Below the pieces are notes generated by a model, which was given only the letters and a program-made list of their open reading frames with translations, had not been told where the DNA came from and did no database searches. Position numbers and translations under genes: made by a program. Of a DNA stretch of 64,000 bases, positions 44,030 through 52,876 are shown piece after piece. Source of the stretch: Prevotella sp. (GTDB lineage: Bacteria; Bacteroidota; Bacteroidia; Bacteroidales; Bacteroidaceae); contig JAFZSL010000067.1 in NCBI GenBank assembly GCA_017619375.1, forward strand, positions 1-64,000, in the 5' to 3' direction. Each line of letters begins with the position of its first letter. Positions within the stretch are counted from its first letter, which is position 1.

Positions 44030-46270
44030 ATGAAACGACTCCTCATTCTGGCGTTGCTCTTAGGACTCATGCTGCCGGCCATGAGCCAGGAGGAAACTCC
44101 CCGAAAGAAAGTGGCAGTGGTGCTCAGCGGCGGAGGAGCCAAGGGTGTGGCCCATATCGGCGTGCTGAAAGTGCTGGAGAAGGCCGGCGTCCCCATTGAC
44201 ATCATCACCGGCACCAGCATGGGAAGCATCATAGGTGGCTTGTATGCCTGCGGCAATGATGCCGCGCGCCTCGACTCCATCGTGCGGTCGCAGGACTGGT
44301 CGTTAGTGCTGTCCGACAAGGATGACTTGAGATATCAAAGCCTGAAAGAGCGTGAGCACCACAACACCTATGCCATCACCACCAGTTTGAGGTTGAAAAA
44401 GAGGAGAAACCGCATTGGTGGAGGTTTCATCATCGGCAAGAACGTCGGCAGGCTCTTGCGCACCTTCACCTATCCTTACAATGACTCCATCGATTTCAAC
44501 ACACTGCCCATCCCGTTCGCCTGTGTCGCGACAGATATCGTGGACAATAGCGAACAAGTCTTCCACAGCGGCGTACTCAGTGAAGCAATGAGGGCCAGCA
44601 TGTCGATTCCTGGTGCCTTCTCGCCGGTGAGGAAAGGCGGGCGGGTGCTTGTGGATGGTGGCTTGCGCAACAATTATCCTGCAGACATCGCCAAGGAGAT
44701 GGGCGCCGATTACATCATTGGCGTGTCGGTGGCCAGCAAGTTGAGGGGGCCTGAAAAGTTGAACTCCACTACAGACATTCTTATGCAGGTCGTTGATTTC
44801 AATACCAAGAACAAGTTAGATGAAAACATGGCCATCACCGACATCCCTATCATTGTGGATACGGAAGGTTACAGCACGGCCTCCTTCTCCTCCTCGGCCA
44901 TTGATACGCTGATTCAACGTGGCGAGGATGCCGCCATGGAACATTGGGATGAGATTGTCGCCCTCAAGGAGAAACTCTTTCCGATGCATGCGCAAGCCAA
45001 GCCAAGTCGCCAGGAGACGCTTGTCCCTTTGTCTGACAATCCCTCTTGCAGGATAGGCCAAATAGAATTCGAGAACATGACCCCTGGCGACGTATTGTTC
45101 ATCACGAGGAAATTCAGGTTGAAGGAGGCTGATAGCATCGACACCTATCGTGCCAATCTCATCACGACATCCATCCGGTTGGACTTGTTTTACGAAAGTG
45201 CTGATTTCCACATCGAACCCAATGCCATTGACATGCCCGACGGCACCAAGGCGGCGAGGGTCGTTTTTATTGCTGGTGAGAAGAAACCCAACAAGATGAG
45301 CGTGGGCATCAGGTTCGACAACGAGGAGATGATAGCGGTTCAGACCAACGTCGCCTTCCCTTTGCGGAAACGGCTACCCATGCAACTCGACCTCACCGTT
45401 CGCATGGGGAAGCGCATCTTGGCGGAAGCCGACTGGGAACTTCATCCCACCAATTTTCTCCACCCCACGGTCACCTTGACTTTCCGCCGCAATGACATCA
45501 ATCTCTACGAGTATGGCGTCAGGAGTTACAATGTCACTTATAACCGCCTGACCGCCGCGGCTGCACCCCTGACATTCAATGTCCGCAATTTTCACATCAG
45601 CATGGGAGCCGCCGTCGACTATTACTACAACTACAACCTGCTGCTCGACCAAGTGGTGGAACACCAGATGCATTTTCCCGACCATGAGCATTTCATCAGT
45701 TATTTCGGCAAGGTGGATTACAATAGCGAGAACGATTGGTATTTCCCCACGCAGGGGAGCAAGTTCAATGCCCGTTATGGCTATTACACCGACAATTTCG
45801 TCAAATTGAACGGCGACATCGGCTTGCACGAAGTGAGTGCGATGTGGCGCACCAACTTTCCCATCGGCAGGCATCTTGCCATCCAGCCCATGTTCTATGG
45901 ACGGCTCCTCCATTGTAAGGACACGCCTGTCATCCTTTGTAACGTCATGGGTGGGGAATGGTTTGGGCATTACTTCGAACAGCAGATGCCCTTTGCCGGT
46001 GTGGGACATGCCGAACTCCAATGGGACAAGTTCGTCGCTGCGCAGATGCAGGCGCAATATTCCCTGACGACGAACAACTTCCTAAAGTTCAGGTTGGCCA
46101 TAGCCAAGGATGGCGATGAATACGGCAAGGTCATGAAAGGTGAAACGATGCTTGGCGCTTCGATGAGTTATTATTACAATTCACCCTCAGGACCGATCGG
46201 CCTCTCTCTGGGATATAGCAACGTCTCCGAGAAACTACTTTTCTTTTTCAATCTCGGCTATGTGTTTTGA
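44030..46270 (+). CDS. Patatin-like phospholipase with outer-membrane barrel, paralogue 2
   Basis: A 746-residue exported protein (signal peptide about 1-19). Patatin signature: SGGGAKG (33-39), nucleophile Ser 63 in GTSMG and Asp 209 in DGG. About 340-430 is POTRA-like; about 440-746 is a barrel ending FFFNLGYVF. It matches the protein at 20571 along its whole length, including HFHS/ETQV-type barrel strands such as YNSENDWYFPTQGSKFNARY versus YNSEDNWYFPTRGARFSAEY. Here it is monocistronic with its own promoter, whereas the other leads an efflux operon. Both probably act on lipids at the outer membrane. Confidence 0.9.
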   Translation: MKRLLILALLLGLMLPAMSQEETPRKKVAVVLSGGGAKGVAHIGVLKVLEKAGVPIDIITGTSMGSIIGGLYACGNDAARLDSIVRSQDWSLVLSDKDDLRYQSLKEREHHNTYAITTSLRLKKRRNRIGGGFIIGKNVGRLLRTFTYPYNDSIDFNTLPIPFACVATDIVDNSEQVFHSGVLSEAMRASMSIPGAFSPVRKGGRVLVDGGLRNNYPADIAKEMGADYIIGVSVASKLRGPEKLNSTTDILMQVVDFNTKNKLDENMAITDIPIIVDTEGYSTASFSSSAIDTLIQRGEDAAMEHWDEIVALKEKLFPMHAQAKPSRQETLVPLSDNPSCRIGQIEFENMTPGDVLFITRKFRLKEADSIDTYRANLITTSIRLDLFYESADFHIEPNAIDMPDGTKAARVVFIAGEKKPNKMSVGIRFDNEEMIAVQTNVAFPLRKRLPMQLDLTVRMGKRILAEADWELHPTNFLHPTVTLTFRRNDINLYEYGVRSYNVTYNRLTAAAAPLTFNVRNFHISMGAAVDYYYNYNLLLDQVVEHQMHFPDHEHFISYFGKVDYNSENDWYFPTQGSKFNARYGYYTDNFVKLNGDIGLHEVSAMWRTNFPIGRHLAIQPMFYGRLLHCKDTPVILCNVMGGEWFGHYFEQQMPFAGVGHAELQWDKFVAAQMQAQYSLTTNNFLKFRLAIAKDGDEYGKVMKGETMLGASMSYYYNSPSGPIGLSLGYSNVSEKLLFFFNLGYVF

Positions 46271-46282
46271 GACAGTCATGTC

Positions 46283-46323
46283 TCCGATTCCTCCGACCAC
46301 TCCGTTTCTCACGAATCCTCCGA
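46283..46323. repeat. Nine-nucleotide TCCGA spacer repeat, copy 3
   Basis: Units at 46283, 46292, 46301, 46310 and 46319 keep an exact 9-nt grid (TCCGA, TCCGA, TCCGT, CACGA, TCCGA). It lies 12 bp after the patatin stop codon. Confidence 0.75.
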
Positions 46324-46347
46324 TTTTCATAAAAATCTTCCATTTTC

Positions 46348-46378
46348 TTGCGAGAGCGAAAGCAAATGTGTATCTTTG
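46348..46378 (+). promoter_or_regulatory. Promoter of the glucanotransferase/HAD genes
   Basis: TATCTTTG at 46371-46378 with TTG at 46348-46350, spacing 20. The ATG of the GH77 gene is 48 bp downstream. Confidence 0.7.
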
Positions 46379-46426
46379 CCTTTGCTTTGTGCTTCAAAAG
46401 CCAGGGCTTCACCCAATCTTCTGACT

Positions 46427-49195
46427 ATGAAACTGAAATTCACCATCAATTATGTCACGACGTGGGGACAAGGGTTGTATGTGTCAATCACCTTCAACAG
46501 CGAGGGAGGAAGGCCGAAGCACCACTTGATGCCCATGGTCACCGAGGACGGCGAGACCTGGACCTTGGAGACCGCCGCCGTGGAGTCGCGCCAGCGTCCC
46601 GTCACCTCCATCTGTTACCATTACCAGGTGATGGACGGCGATGGCCGTCTCCTGCGCCGAGAATGGGACAAGGTGCCGCGTCTTTATGCCTTCGACAGCA
46701 CTCGCGATTATGTCTTCCCCGACCAGTGGCGTGACACGCCGTTGCAGGCACATCTCTATACCGAGGCCTTCCATGTGGCGTCGGGCCATGCCCGCCATCA
46801 GCCTTTGGAGGTGTTCCGCCTTCCTCTCTTCCGTCGCACCGTGGTGTTCCGCGTGTCCGCCCCGCAGTTGCGCTCTGGCGAGTCGGTGGGCATCTGTGGC
46901 AGCCATCCCGCCATGGGCAGTTGGAGCCCCTCCCGCTTCCTTCGCATGAACCCCGTGGGCGATGGCGACTGGATGCTTTCAGTCAATATCGAGGGAATGC
47001 CGCTGCCGTTGGAATACAAATACGTGGTGGTGGATGACAAGACCAACCACCTCACCATGTGGGAAGAGGGAGACAACCGTTCCACCAACGATACGGAGAT
47101 GCGCGATGGTGAGGTCCTCGTCCTTTACGGTGACGCCTTGCGTGTGCGCGAGGACGAATGGAAGGCTGCCGGCGTCGCCGTCCCTGTCTTCTCCCTGCGC
47201 TCCGAACGTTCCTGCGGCGTGGGCGATTTCGGCGACCTCCCGGCACTTGTCGACTGGGCTGCCGCCGCTGGCCTCAAGATGGTGCAACTGCTCCCCGTGT
47301 CCGACACCACCACCATGCACTCCTGGACCGACTCCCATCCATATAATGTCATCTCCGCCTATGCGCTACACCCCCATTACCTCGCTCTCGACCTGTTGGA
47401 TGTCGTGGCGTCACCTGGGGAAGCCGGGAAGAATCCCCTCCCTGCAGTATGCATCGATGAGGAGCGCATCAAGGCTTTCCATCGGCAGCGGCGTGAACTC
47501 AACGCCCTCGACCACAGCGACTACATGGCGGTGGACAGGGTGAAGAGCGCCTATGTCGATGAGATTTTCGCCCAGGTGGGACTCGACACGCTCCGTAGCG
47601 ATGAGTTTGCCGCCTTTGTCGCCACCAACGAACATTGGCTCTTGCCCTACTGCGCCTTCTGCATCCTCCGTGACATGCACCACACCGCACGGACTTCCGA
47701 CTGGGGGGAATATGCTGATTATGACGAGGGACGTGTCAGGGCTTTCCTTGACCAGCACGCTGCCGAACGCGACAAGATAGCCTTCGTGCAATACCATCTT
47801 CACAGGCAGTTGAAGTCCGCTGCCGATTACGCCCAGAAGAAGGGGGTGGCCCTCATGGGCGACCTACCCATTGGCATCTATCGAGACAGTGTGGAGACCT
47901 GGCAGCACCCCGACTTCTTCCACCTCGACGCCCAGGTGGGTACGCCTCCCGACCAAGAGTCCTTCACCGGCCAGAACTGGGGGTTCCCGCCCTACCGCTG
48001 GACCGATGAGGAGGGGCATCACCACACGTCGGCATCCGATGGCATCTTCGGATGGTTCCGCCAGCGTTTCCAACATCTCGCACAGTATTTCGATGCCATA
48101 CGCATCGACCACGCCGTGGGCTATTTCCGCATTTGGGAAATCCCCGATCACGCCGTGCTCGCCACCATGGGGCATTTCGCCCCGGCGCTGCCTCTCAGCG
48201 AGGAGGAAATCACACGCTACGGCCTTCCCTTCCGCCGCGAACTTTACACACGACCCTTCGTCAACGACCGCATCCTCGACCGCATCTTCGGCATCCATGC
48301 CACATACGTCAGGGAGCATTTCCTCGTCAAGCAACACTACGGACTCTACGCCCTGCGCGAGGAGTATGACACACAGGTGAAGGTGCGCGACCATTTCGGA
48401 GCGCTCAGTGACGAGAACAGCCTGTGGATACGCGATGGGCTGTACCGCCTCATCGCCAACGTACTGTTCATGGAGGATCGGCACATGGCGGGGATGTACC
48501 ATCCGCGGTTCATGGTGTACAACGAACCTGTCTACGACACGCTCGGGGCGGAGGAGAAGGATGCTTTCATGCGCCTTTACAACAACTACTACTATGAACG
48601 ACACAACGACTTCTGGGCCTACGGCGCCGGACGCAAGTTGGGCGGCATCCTCGCCGACACCCGCATGCTCGTCTGCGCCGAGGACCTCGGCTTGCTCCCC
48701 GCCTGTGTGAGCGAGGTCTTCGATAGGCTACGCATCCTCACCACGGAAATACAGACCCTGCCCAAGCAGCCCGGGATGGAGTTCGCCCACCTGGAGGCCA
48801 ACCCCTACCGCAGCCTTTGCACCCTCTCCACCCACGACATGGCACCTTTGCGCCTCTGGTGGGAGGAGAACATCGGGCGCACCCAGCGCTATTACGCCAC
48901 CATGCTCCAGCGGCAAGGCAGGGCGCCACAGCAACTGCCGGCGCACATCGCCGAACAAATCATCGCTCGCCATATGTTCTCGCCATCCATGCTCTGCATC
49001 ATCGCTATCCAGGACTGGTTGGCCATGGACAACGACCTGAGGGAGCAGCATGCCTTCCACGAGCGCATCAACTCGCCATACGATGTCTACAACCAATGGA
49101 AATACCGCATGCCTGTCACGTTGGAACAACTGTCCAAGGCTGGCAAGTATAACAACAAGTTGCGAACGATGGCCACCCATAGCAAGAGAAACTGA
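46427..49195 (+). CDS. malQ: 4-alpha-glucanotransferase (GH77) with two N-terminal starch-binding domains
   Basis: 922 residues from the ATG at 46427, the first codon that gives the starch-binding start (MKLKFTINYVTTWGQGLYVS). Two CBM20-like domains (about 1-115 and 125-225, the second with VGICGSHPAMGSWSPSRFLR) precede the GH77 barrel. Catalytic residues: nucleophile Asp 561 in IRIDHAVG, acid/base Glu 752 in CAEDLG and Asp 804 in STHDM. The enzyme transfers maltosyl units between glucan chains in the cytoplasm during glycogen or maltodextrin use. It has no signal peptide. The HAD phosphatase gene starts 1 bp after its stop codon. Plant DPE2-like enzymes have the same two-CBM plan. Confidence 0.93.
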   Translation: MKLKFTINYVTTWGQGLYVSITFNSEGGRPKHHLMPMVTEDGETWTLETAAVESRQRPVTSICYHYQVMDGDGRLLRREWDKVPRLYAFDSTRDYVFPDQWRDTPLQAHLYTEAFHVASGHARHQPLEVFRLPLFRRTVVFRVSAPQLRSGESVGICGSHPAMGSWSPSRFLRMNPVGDGDWMLSVNIEGMPLPLEYKYVVVDDKTNHLTMWEEGDNRSTNDTEMRDGEVLVLYGDALRVREDEWKAAGVAVPVFSLRSERSCGVGDFGDLPALVDWAAAAGLKMVQLLPVSDTTTMHSWTDSHPYNVISAYALHPHYLALDLLDVVASPGEAGKNPLPAVCIDEERIKAFHRQRRELNALDHSDYMAVDRVKSAYVDEIFAQVGLDTLRSDEFAAFVATNEHWLLPYCAFCILRDMHHTARTSDWGEYADYDEGRVRAFLDQHAAERDKIAFVQYHLHRQLKSAADYAQKKGVALMGDLPIGIYRDSVETWQHPDFFHLDAQVGTPPDQESFTGQNWGFPPYRWTDEEGHHHTSASDGIFGWFRQRFQHLAQYFDAIRIDHAVGYFRIWEIPDHAVLATMGHFAPALPLSEEEITRYGLPFRRELYTRPFVNDRILDRIFGIHATYVREHFLVKQHYGLYALREEYDTQVKVRDHFGALSDENSLWIRDGLYRLIANVLFMEDRHMAGMYHPRFMVYNEPVYDTLGAEEKDAFMRLYNNYYYERHNDFWAYGAGRKLGGILADTRMLVCAEDLGLLPACVSEVFDRLRILTTEIQTLPKQPGMEFAHLEANPYRSLCTLSTHDMAPLRLWWEENIGRTQRYYATMLQRQGRAPQQLPAHIAEQIIARHMFSPSMLCIIAIQDWLAMDNDLREQHAFHERINSPYDVYNQWKYRMPVTLEQLSKAGKYNNKLRTMATHSKRN

Positions 49196-49196
49196 A

Positions 49197-49853
49197 ATGC
49201 ACCACGACTCATCTGGCATGGAATACCAAGCCTACATCTTCGACCTCGACGGCACGTTGCTCGACACATTGGGCGACCTCGCCGCCAGTACCAATCACGC
49301 TCTCCGTGTACACCATATGCCGGAGCACACCATCGACGACGTGCGCCGCTTTGTGGGCAACGGGGTGAGGAAACTGATGGAAAGGGCGGTGCCGGGAGGT
49401 GTGGCCAACCCGCTTTTCGAACAGGCGCTGGCTACCTTCCGGGAGCATTACACGCAACACAGTCTCGACACCACACAACCCTATCCTGGCATCATCGACC
49501 TGCTGCAGCGGCTGAAGGCTTCAAGCAAGATGGTGGCCGTGGTGAGCAACAAGTTTGATGCCGCCACCAAGAGCCTCTGCCAGCATTTTTTCGGCTCGTT
49601 GGTCGATGTGGCGATAGGGGAGAGCGAGAGTGTGAGGAAAAAGCCCGCACCCGACACTGTGATGGAGGCCTTGCGGCTGTTGGAAATAGAGAAAGAACAG
49701 GCTGTCTATATTGGAGACAGCGATGTGGACATCGACACCGCACGCAACAGCGGCATACCATGCATCAGTGTCACCTGGGGATTCCGCGACCGCAACTTCC
49801 TCCTCGATCACGGCGCCACCATCTTGGTGGAAAACCCGGAAGAAATAAGTTGA
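49197..49853 (+). CDS. gph: HAD-family phosphatase, phosphoglycolate phosphatase-like
   Basis: 218 residues from the ATG at 49197 (an ATG at 49218 is an alternative). Motif I is IFDLDGTLLDT (nucleophile Asp 16 and acid Asp 18), motif II lies in VAVVSNKFD, the Lys is in KKPAPDT, and motif IV is IGDSDVDIDTA. The alpha-helical cap (about 28-90) is that of the Gph/PGMB group. It dephosphorylates a small phosphorylated metabolite. Placement 1 bp behind malQ suggests co-translation, so a sugar phosphate such as beta-glucose 1-phosphate cannot be excluded. Confidence 0.8.
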   Translation: MHHDSSGMEYQAYIFDLDGTLLDTLGDLAASTNHALRVHHMPEHTIDDVRRFVGNGVRKLMERAVPGGVANPLFEQALATFREHYTQHSLDTTQPYPGIIDLLQRLKASSKMVAVVSNKFDAATKSLCQHFFGSLVDVAIGESESVRKKPAPDTVMEALRLLEIEKEQAVYIGDSDVDIDTARNSGIPCISVTWGFRDRNFLLDHGATILVENPEEIS

Positions 49854-49879
49854 TGTGTGTGCAATGTCTTCAAGCCGCA

Positions 49880-51004
49880 TTAAAAAGGATTGGTGTTGAC
49901 GGCCTTGAGCAGTTTCTTCGGGAGCGCATGACGGTTGAGGAACAGGTAGGTGGTGTTCAGTGCCATGTAGTCGCGTGACATATACCAGATGCCTTTGTAT
50001 TGCCCACTATTGCCCCATGAGTTCTTCACCAGATAGAACGGTTTTCCTTGTTCGTCGACGGCCTTGCCGAAGATGACCATCACATGGTCATAGGTGAACC
50101 GCCAGTCGTTCCACTGCTCCTGCCGCAACTGTTGAGTAGGCTTGACGCCATCCGGCAGCATCGCCAGTCCCGTGTAGGTGAAGTCACCTGTCGCGTCGCC
50201 GCCCCAAGCCACCGTGTAGCCTGCGTCCAACGCTTTGTCGAGCACATCCATCAACTGTTCGATGGGTATGTTGTAACTGGGTTTGAGCCGCCATTTGTAG
50301 GGAGCCTCGATGATGAACCACTTGTTGAACGGATGATGCGTGTAACTTGTTAGGCTCACGTAATCGTCGAGGTTGAGACCCAAGGTTTCCAAAAAGGATT
50401 TCGGCGTGTAGGTCTTCCCTTGGTATGTGAATGATTCCGGACAGCGGCCTATGTATTTTTCTATCACAGCCTGTACGCTGTCCTGCCAGTGGGGCAGGGG
50501 GGCTTCGGCATCTTTGACAACGATGCTGCTCACCTTGCGCTCCAGTTCGGGGAAGAACACCTTGAAGTTGGCCAACGAGTCACCCGTCAGAGAGCCGGGA
50601 GCCGGCATCGCGTTTTCCGGGCAGATGCCATGTGTGCGCATCACCTCCAGGACATCATCGCACGAGCCGCCTTCTGAAATCTGGCTATAGCCATGCATCC
50701 GGACATGATGTGTGGCGCAGTCCATGTAGTCCTTGTTGACCACGAACATCTCGCATAGGTCGTAAGTCTTCCCCGTAAGGCGCAGGATTTCGCTCTCGAA
50801 GTACCCTAATGTGGCATAGGCCCAGCAGGTGCCGCTGCGATGTTGGTTTTTTATGCTTGTTATAGGGTTCTCCTTCACTATCTGGAAAGTCTTTTTTGCA
50901 TTCGAGGCAACCGCTTTCCGCTGCAGATTCTCCTGTGCCGATGCTGTCGAAACCGTCAGTATCGCAATAATGGCAATTACTTTGTTCAGTATCATTCTTT
51001 TCAT
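49880..51004 (-). CDS. Exported papain-fold (C1/bleomycin hydrolase-like) cysteine peptidase
   Basis: 374 residues from the ATG at 51004, preferred over 51028 because GGAG lies 8 bp before it. Signal peptide about 1-24. The catalytic set is complete: Gln 54 (IKNQ), Cys 60 (SGTCWAYA), His 307 (YDHVMVI) and Asn 328 (KNSWG). The fold resembles aminopeptidase C/bleomycin hydrolase, which in Bacteroidota also occurs as exported forms. Expected to cleave peptides in the periplasm. It converges with the gph gene (26 bp apart) and lies 119 bp behind the TraB/GumN gene. Confidence 0.9.
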   Translation of the reverse strand: MKRMILNKVIAIIAILTVSTASAQENLQRKAVASNAKKTFQIVKENPITSIKNQHRSGTCWAYATLGYFESEILRLTGKTYDLCEMFVVNKDYMDCATHHVRMHGYSQISEGGSCDDVLEVMRTHGICPENAMPAPGSLTGDSLANFKVFFPELERKVSSIVVKDAEAPLPHWQDSVQAVIEKYIGRCPESFTYQGKTYTPKSFLETLGLNLDDYVSLTSYTHHPFNKWFIIEAPYKWRLKPSYNIPIEQLMDVLDKALDAGYTVAWGGDATGDFTYTGLAMLPDGVKPTQQLRQEQWNDWRFTYDHVMVIFGKAVDEQGKPFYLVKNSWGNSGQYKGIWYMSRDYMALNTTYLFLNRHALPKKLLKAVNTNPF

Positions 51005-51123
51005 TTGGATGTCTCCTTTCTTAAACATTTTTCATTTCCCCAAGGGATTCAGATATTGTATTGTACCCCTTATGCACAATGACGGGTAGCAGGAATATAA
51101 AAATCCTTTTTCCCGGGAATCTG

Positions 51124-52035
51124 CTACCGTTTCACCTGCTCAACCTCATACCCGGAGGCGCAGAGCATCTGAATGATGCCATGCTCCCCTATCAGATGGC
51201 CTGATCCAAATACAAACATCGTTGGCTTTTCACGCATGGCAGCAATCATTCTCGGAAGCCATTTCTCGTTGCGGTCTCTATACACTCCAGGGTATGGGGT
51301 CACTTTTTGAATATTATGACTGACAAAGCCTTCGTAATCACCTGTTCTCCAATAGTTGTATGTTGTCTCAAAGTCCTTAACCATCTGTTGTTTGCGTCCC
51401 TCATAGTCTTTCAGAAAGGTCATCAAGGAGTCTGCCTGTTCCTCTATGGTCTGTGGCAGTTTTTCCTGAGAATCCGCAAGGTCATTCAACTTCATCCTCT
51501 CATCGTCAAGTTGGCCCACGTTCCATCCACGTTCCTGAACTCTTTTCATTAGGTACATGTCCATAACCCCATTATTTCTATACTGGGTCAAAAAACGGGA
51601 AGTAAGAAGGTGCTGGAATGCGGCTGGAGTAATTTTCCACAAACTTTTCCATGTAGTGTCAGAAAGATTGACGTTCAAATACTCTTTGTATTTCTCTACT
51701 AGGATTGCAGCACTCTCTTCATCTATGACATCAAAGATGTTCTTGCCATCAGGATAATCCACCTCCTGTTGTACTTGTTTTCCATTCGGTTCACCTAAAC
51801 TGATAACCATGGTGGTAGCAGAGGGCTTCTGTTCCACATACATTTGTTGACATTGCGACTCCGCCTTCAGATATTCCGGAATGCTGTCGAGCAACGAACC
51901 AGAAAGATTGTGTATCGAGCCAAGTATGTAAGACGGCTCTTTCAGTCCATTACCGCTGATGCGGAACAAGAGTTGTGCATTGGATGTGATGACTGCAAAA
52001 AAGGAAATAACACAAATGATGATTTTCTTGTTCAT
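51124..52035 (-). CDS. TraB/GumN-family protein
   Basis: A 303-residue exported protein (signal peptide about 1-20). The family motifs are SYILGSIHNL (opening GxxH-type motif) and MFVFGSGHLIGEHGIIQML at the C-terminus. TraB/GumN proteins are related to the Tiki family and are considered putative metalloproteases whose metal site is formed by the two GxxH motifs; both histidines are present here. Substrates are unknown in bacteria. The gene is more AT-rich than those around malQ. Confidence 0.8.
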   Translation of the reverse strand: MNKKIIICVISFFAVITSNAQLLFRISGNGLKEPSYILGSIHNLSGSLLDSIPEYLKAESQCQQMYVEQKPSATTMVISLGEPNGKQVQQEVDYPDGKNIFDVIDEESAAILVEKYKEYLNVNLSDTTWKSLWKITPAAFQHLLTSRFLTQYRNNGVMDMYLMKRVQERGWNVGQLDDERMKLNDLADSQEKLPQTIEEQADSLMTFLKDYEGRKQQMVKDFETTYNYWRTGDYEGFVSHNIQKVTPYPGVYRDRNEKWLPRMIAAMREKPTMFVFGSGHLIGEHGIIQMLCASGYEVEQVKR

Positions 52036-52230
52036 GTTGTTCTATTTCAGTTATTCTGCAAAAGAATCAAAAACTCCGTCTCGGTGATTCATGCAAAAAT
52101 AAATAAAAAGGTCAATTTGATGCAAAAATACATAATAGAATTGAGAAACACAAATATCAACAGTTTAAGTTTTATGCAAATATATACATTATCCGTTAAA
52201 ACAAAGAAAGAATGACTGTTTTTCTTGATT

Positions 52231-52307
52231 CTATAAAATCCAAAAAGCTCCGAAGGATTTGAAAGCAAGCTTTCATCCTTCAGGACTTTTGGTCTTTTGT
52301 GATCCCG
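52231..52307. repeat. Duplicate copy of the tRNA-Arg 3' end and terminator
   Basis: A 77-bp segment that repeats at 52351-52427 with only three mismatches. It holds the same terminator hairpin (52241-52291) and ends in TGATCCCG, the last eight bases of the neighbouring tRNA. The spacer (43 bp) has the perfect palindrome GGCTGGCGCCAGCC at 52334-52347. It may be the relic of a second tRNA copy or of an integration event at the tRNA 3' end. Confidence 0.8.
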
Positions 52308-52360
52308 TTGGATTGATTTCATCTATCCCTGTAGGCTGGCGCCAGCCATCCTACAAAATC

Positions 52361-52411
52361 CAAAAAGCCCCGAAGGATTTGAAAGCAAGCTTTCATCCTT
52401 CAGGACTTTTT
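52361..52411 (-). terminator. Terminator of tRNA-Arg
   Basis: On the minus strand an inverted repeat CCTGAAGGAT…ATCCTTCGGGG with an inner GAAAGC/GCTTTC arm, flanked by A- and T-runs, follows the tRNA by a few bases. This is the proximal copy; the distal copy is in the repeat at 52231-52307. Confidence 0.75.
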
Positions 52412-52419
52412 GTCTTTTG

Positions 52420-52493
52420 TGATCCCGCAGGGATTCAAACCCTGGACCTTCAGAACCGGAATCTGACGCTCTATTCAGCTAAGCTACGGGACC
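52420..52493 (-). tRNA. tRNA-Arg, anticodon CCG
   Basis: Reads on the minus strand from 52493 (GGTCCCG) to 52420. All arms fold: acceptor GGTCCCG/CGGGATC with one G-T pair, D-arm GCTT/GAGC, anticodon stem TCAGA/TCTGA with loop TTCCGGT giving anticodon CCG for codon CGG, and T-arm CAGGG/CCCTG with loop TTTGAAT. The 3' CCA is not encoded. A terminator follows at once. Confidence 0.93.
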
Positions 52494-52876
52494 AATTTCA
52501 AAAGTGGATGCAAAAATAGTGATTTTTCGCGGAACCTACAAGTATTTCTTGGAAAAAAGCTAAATGGTTCAAATTTCACAAGTGAGTAAATGATGGAATA
52601 AGGAAGGGATAATGCCATAATAAATTGTGCAGAAGAAGTTTTAAAATGGTGCAGAAGTGGACATACGTCCCTTTAACTCCAAATAAATTGTCCGAATGCA
52701 TCACCTTTGAGCAATGGGGTAGGGAAAAAATAGGGAAAATCCCCCAACGAATAGGGAAAACCTTTTGACAGATTTCAGGTTTCTTCGCATTTTTGCAATT
52801 AAGATGGAGATATTGTCGAATGTAGGGTTGGTTTTATCTACAGGTTGTTCCCACGATATCAACAAAACACAAAAAT
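52494..52876. other. Intergenic region with one ACATACGTCC… motif
   Basis: No gene is seen. The 20-base phrase that starts ACATACGTCC and ends TTTAACTCC is at 52661-52680; the same phrase occurs three more times near 62.6-62.8 kb. The rest is AT-rich and has no clear TTTG-N19-TAnnTTTG promoter, although the TonB_C gene to the right needs one. Confidence 0.5.
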
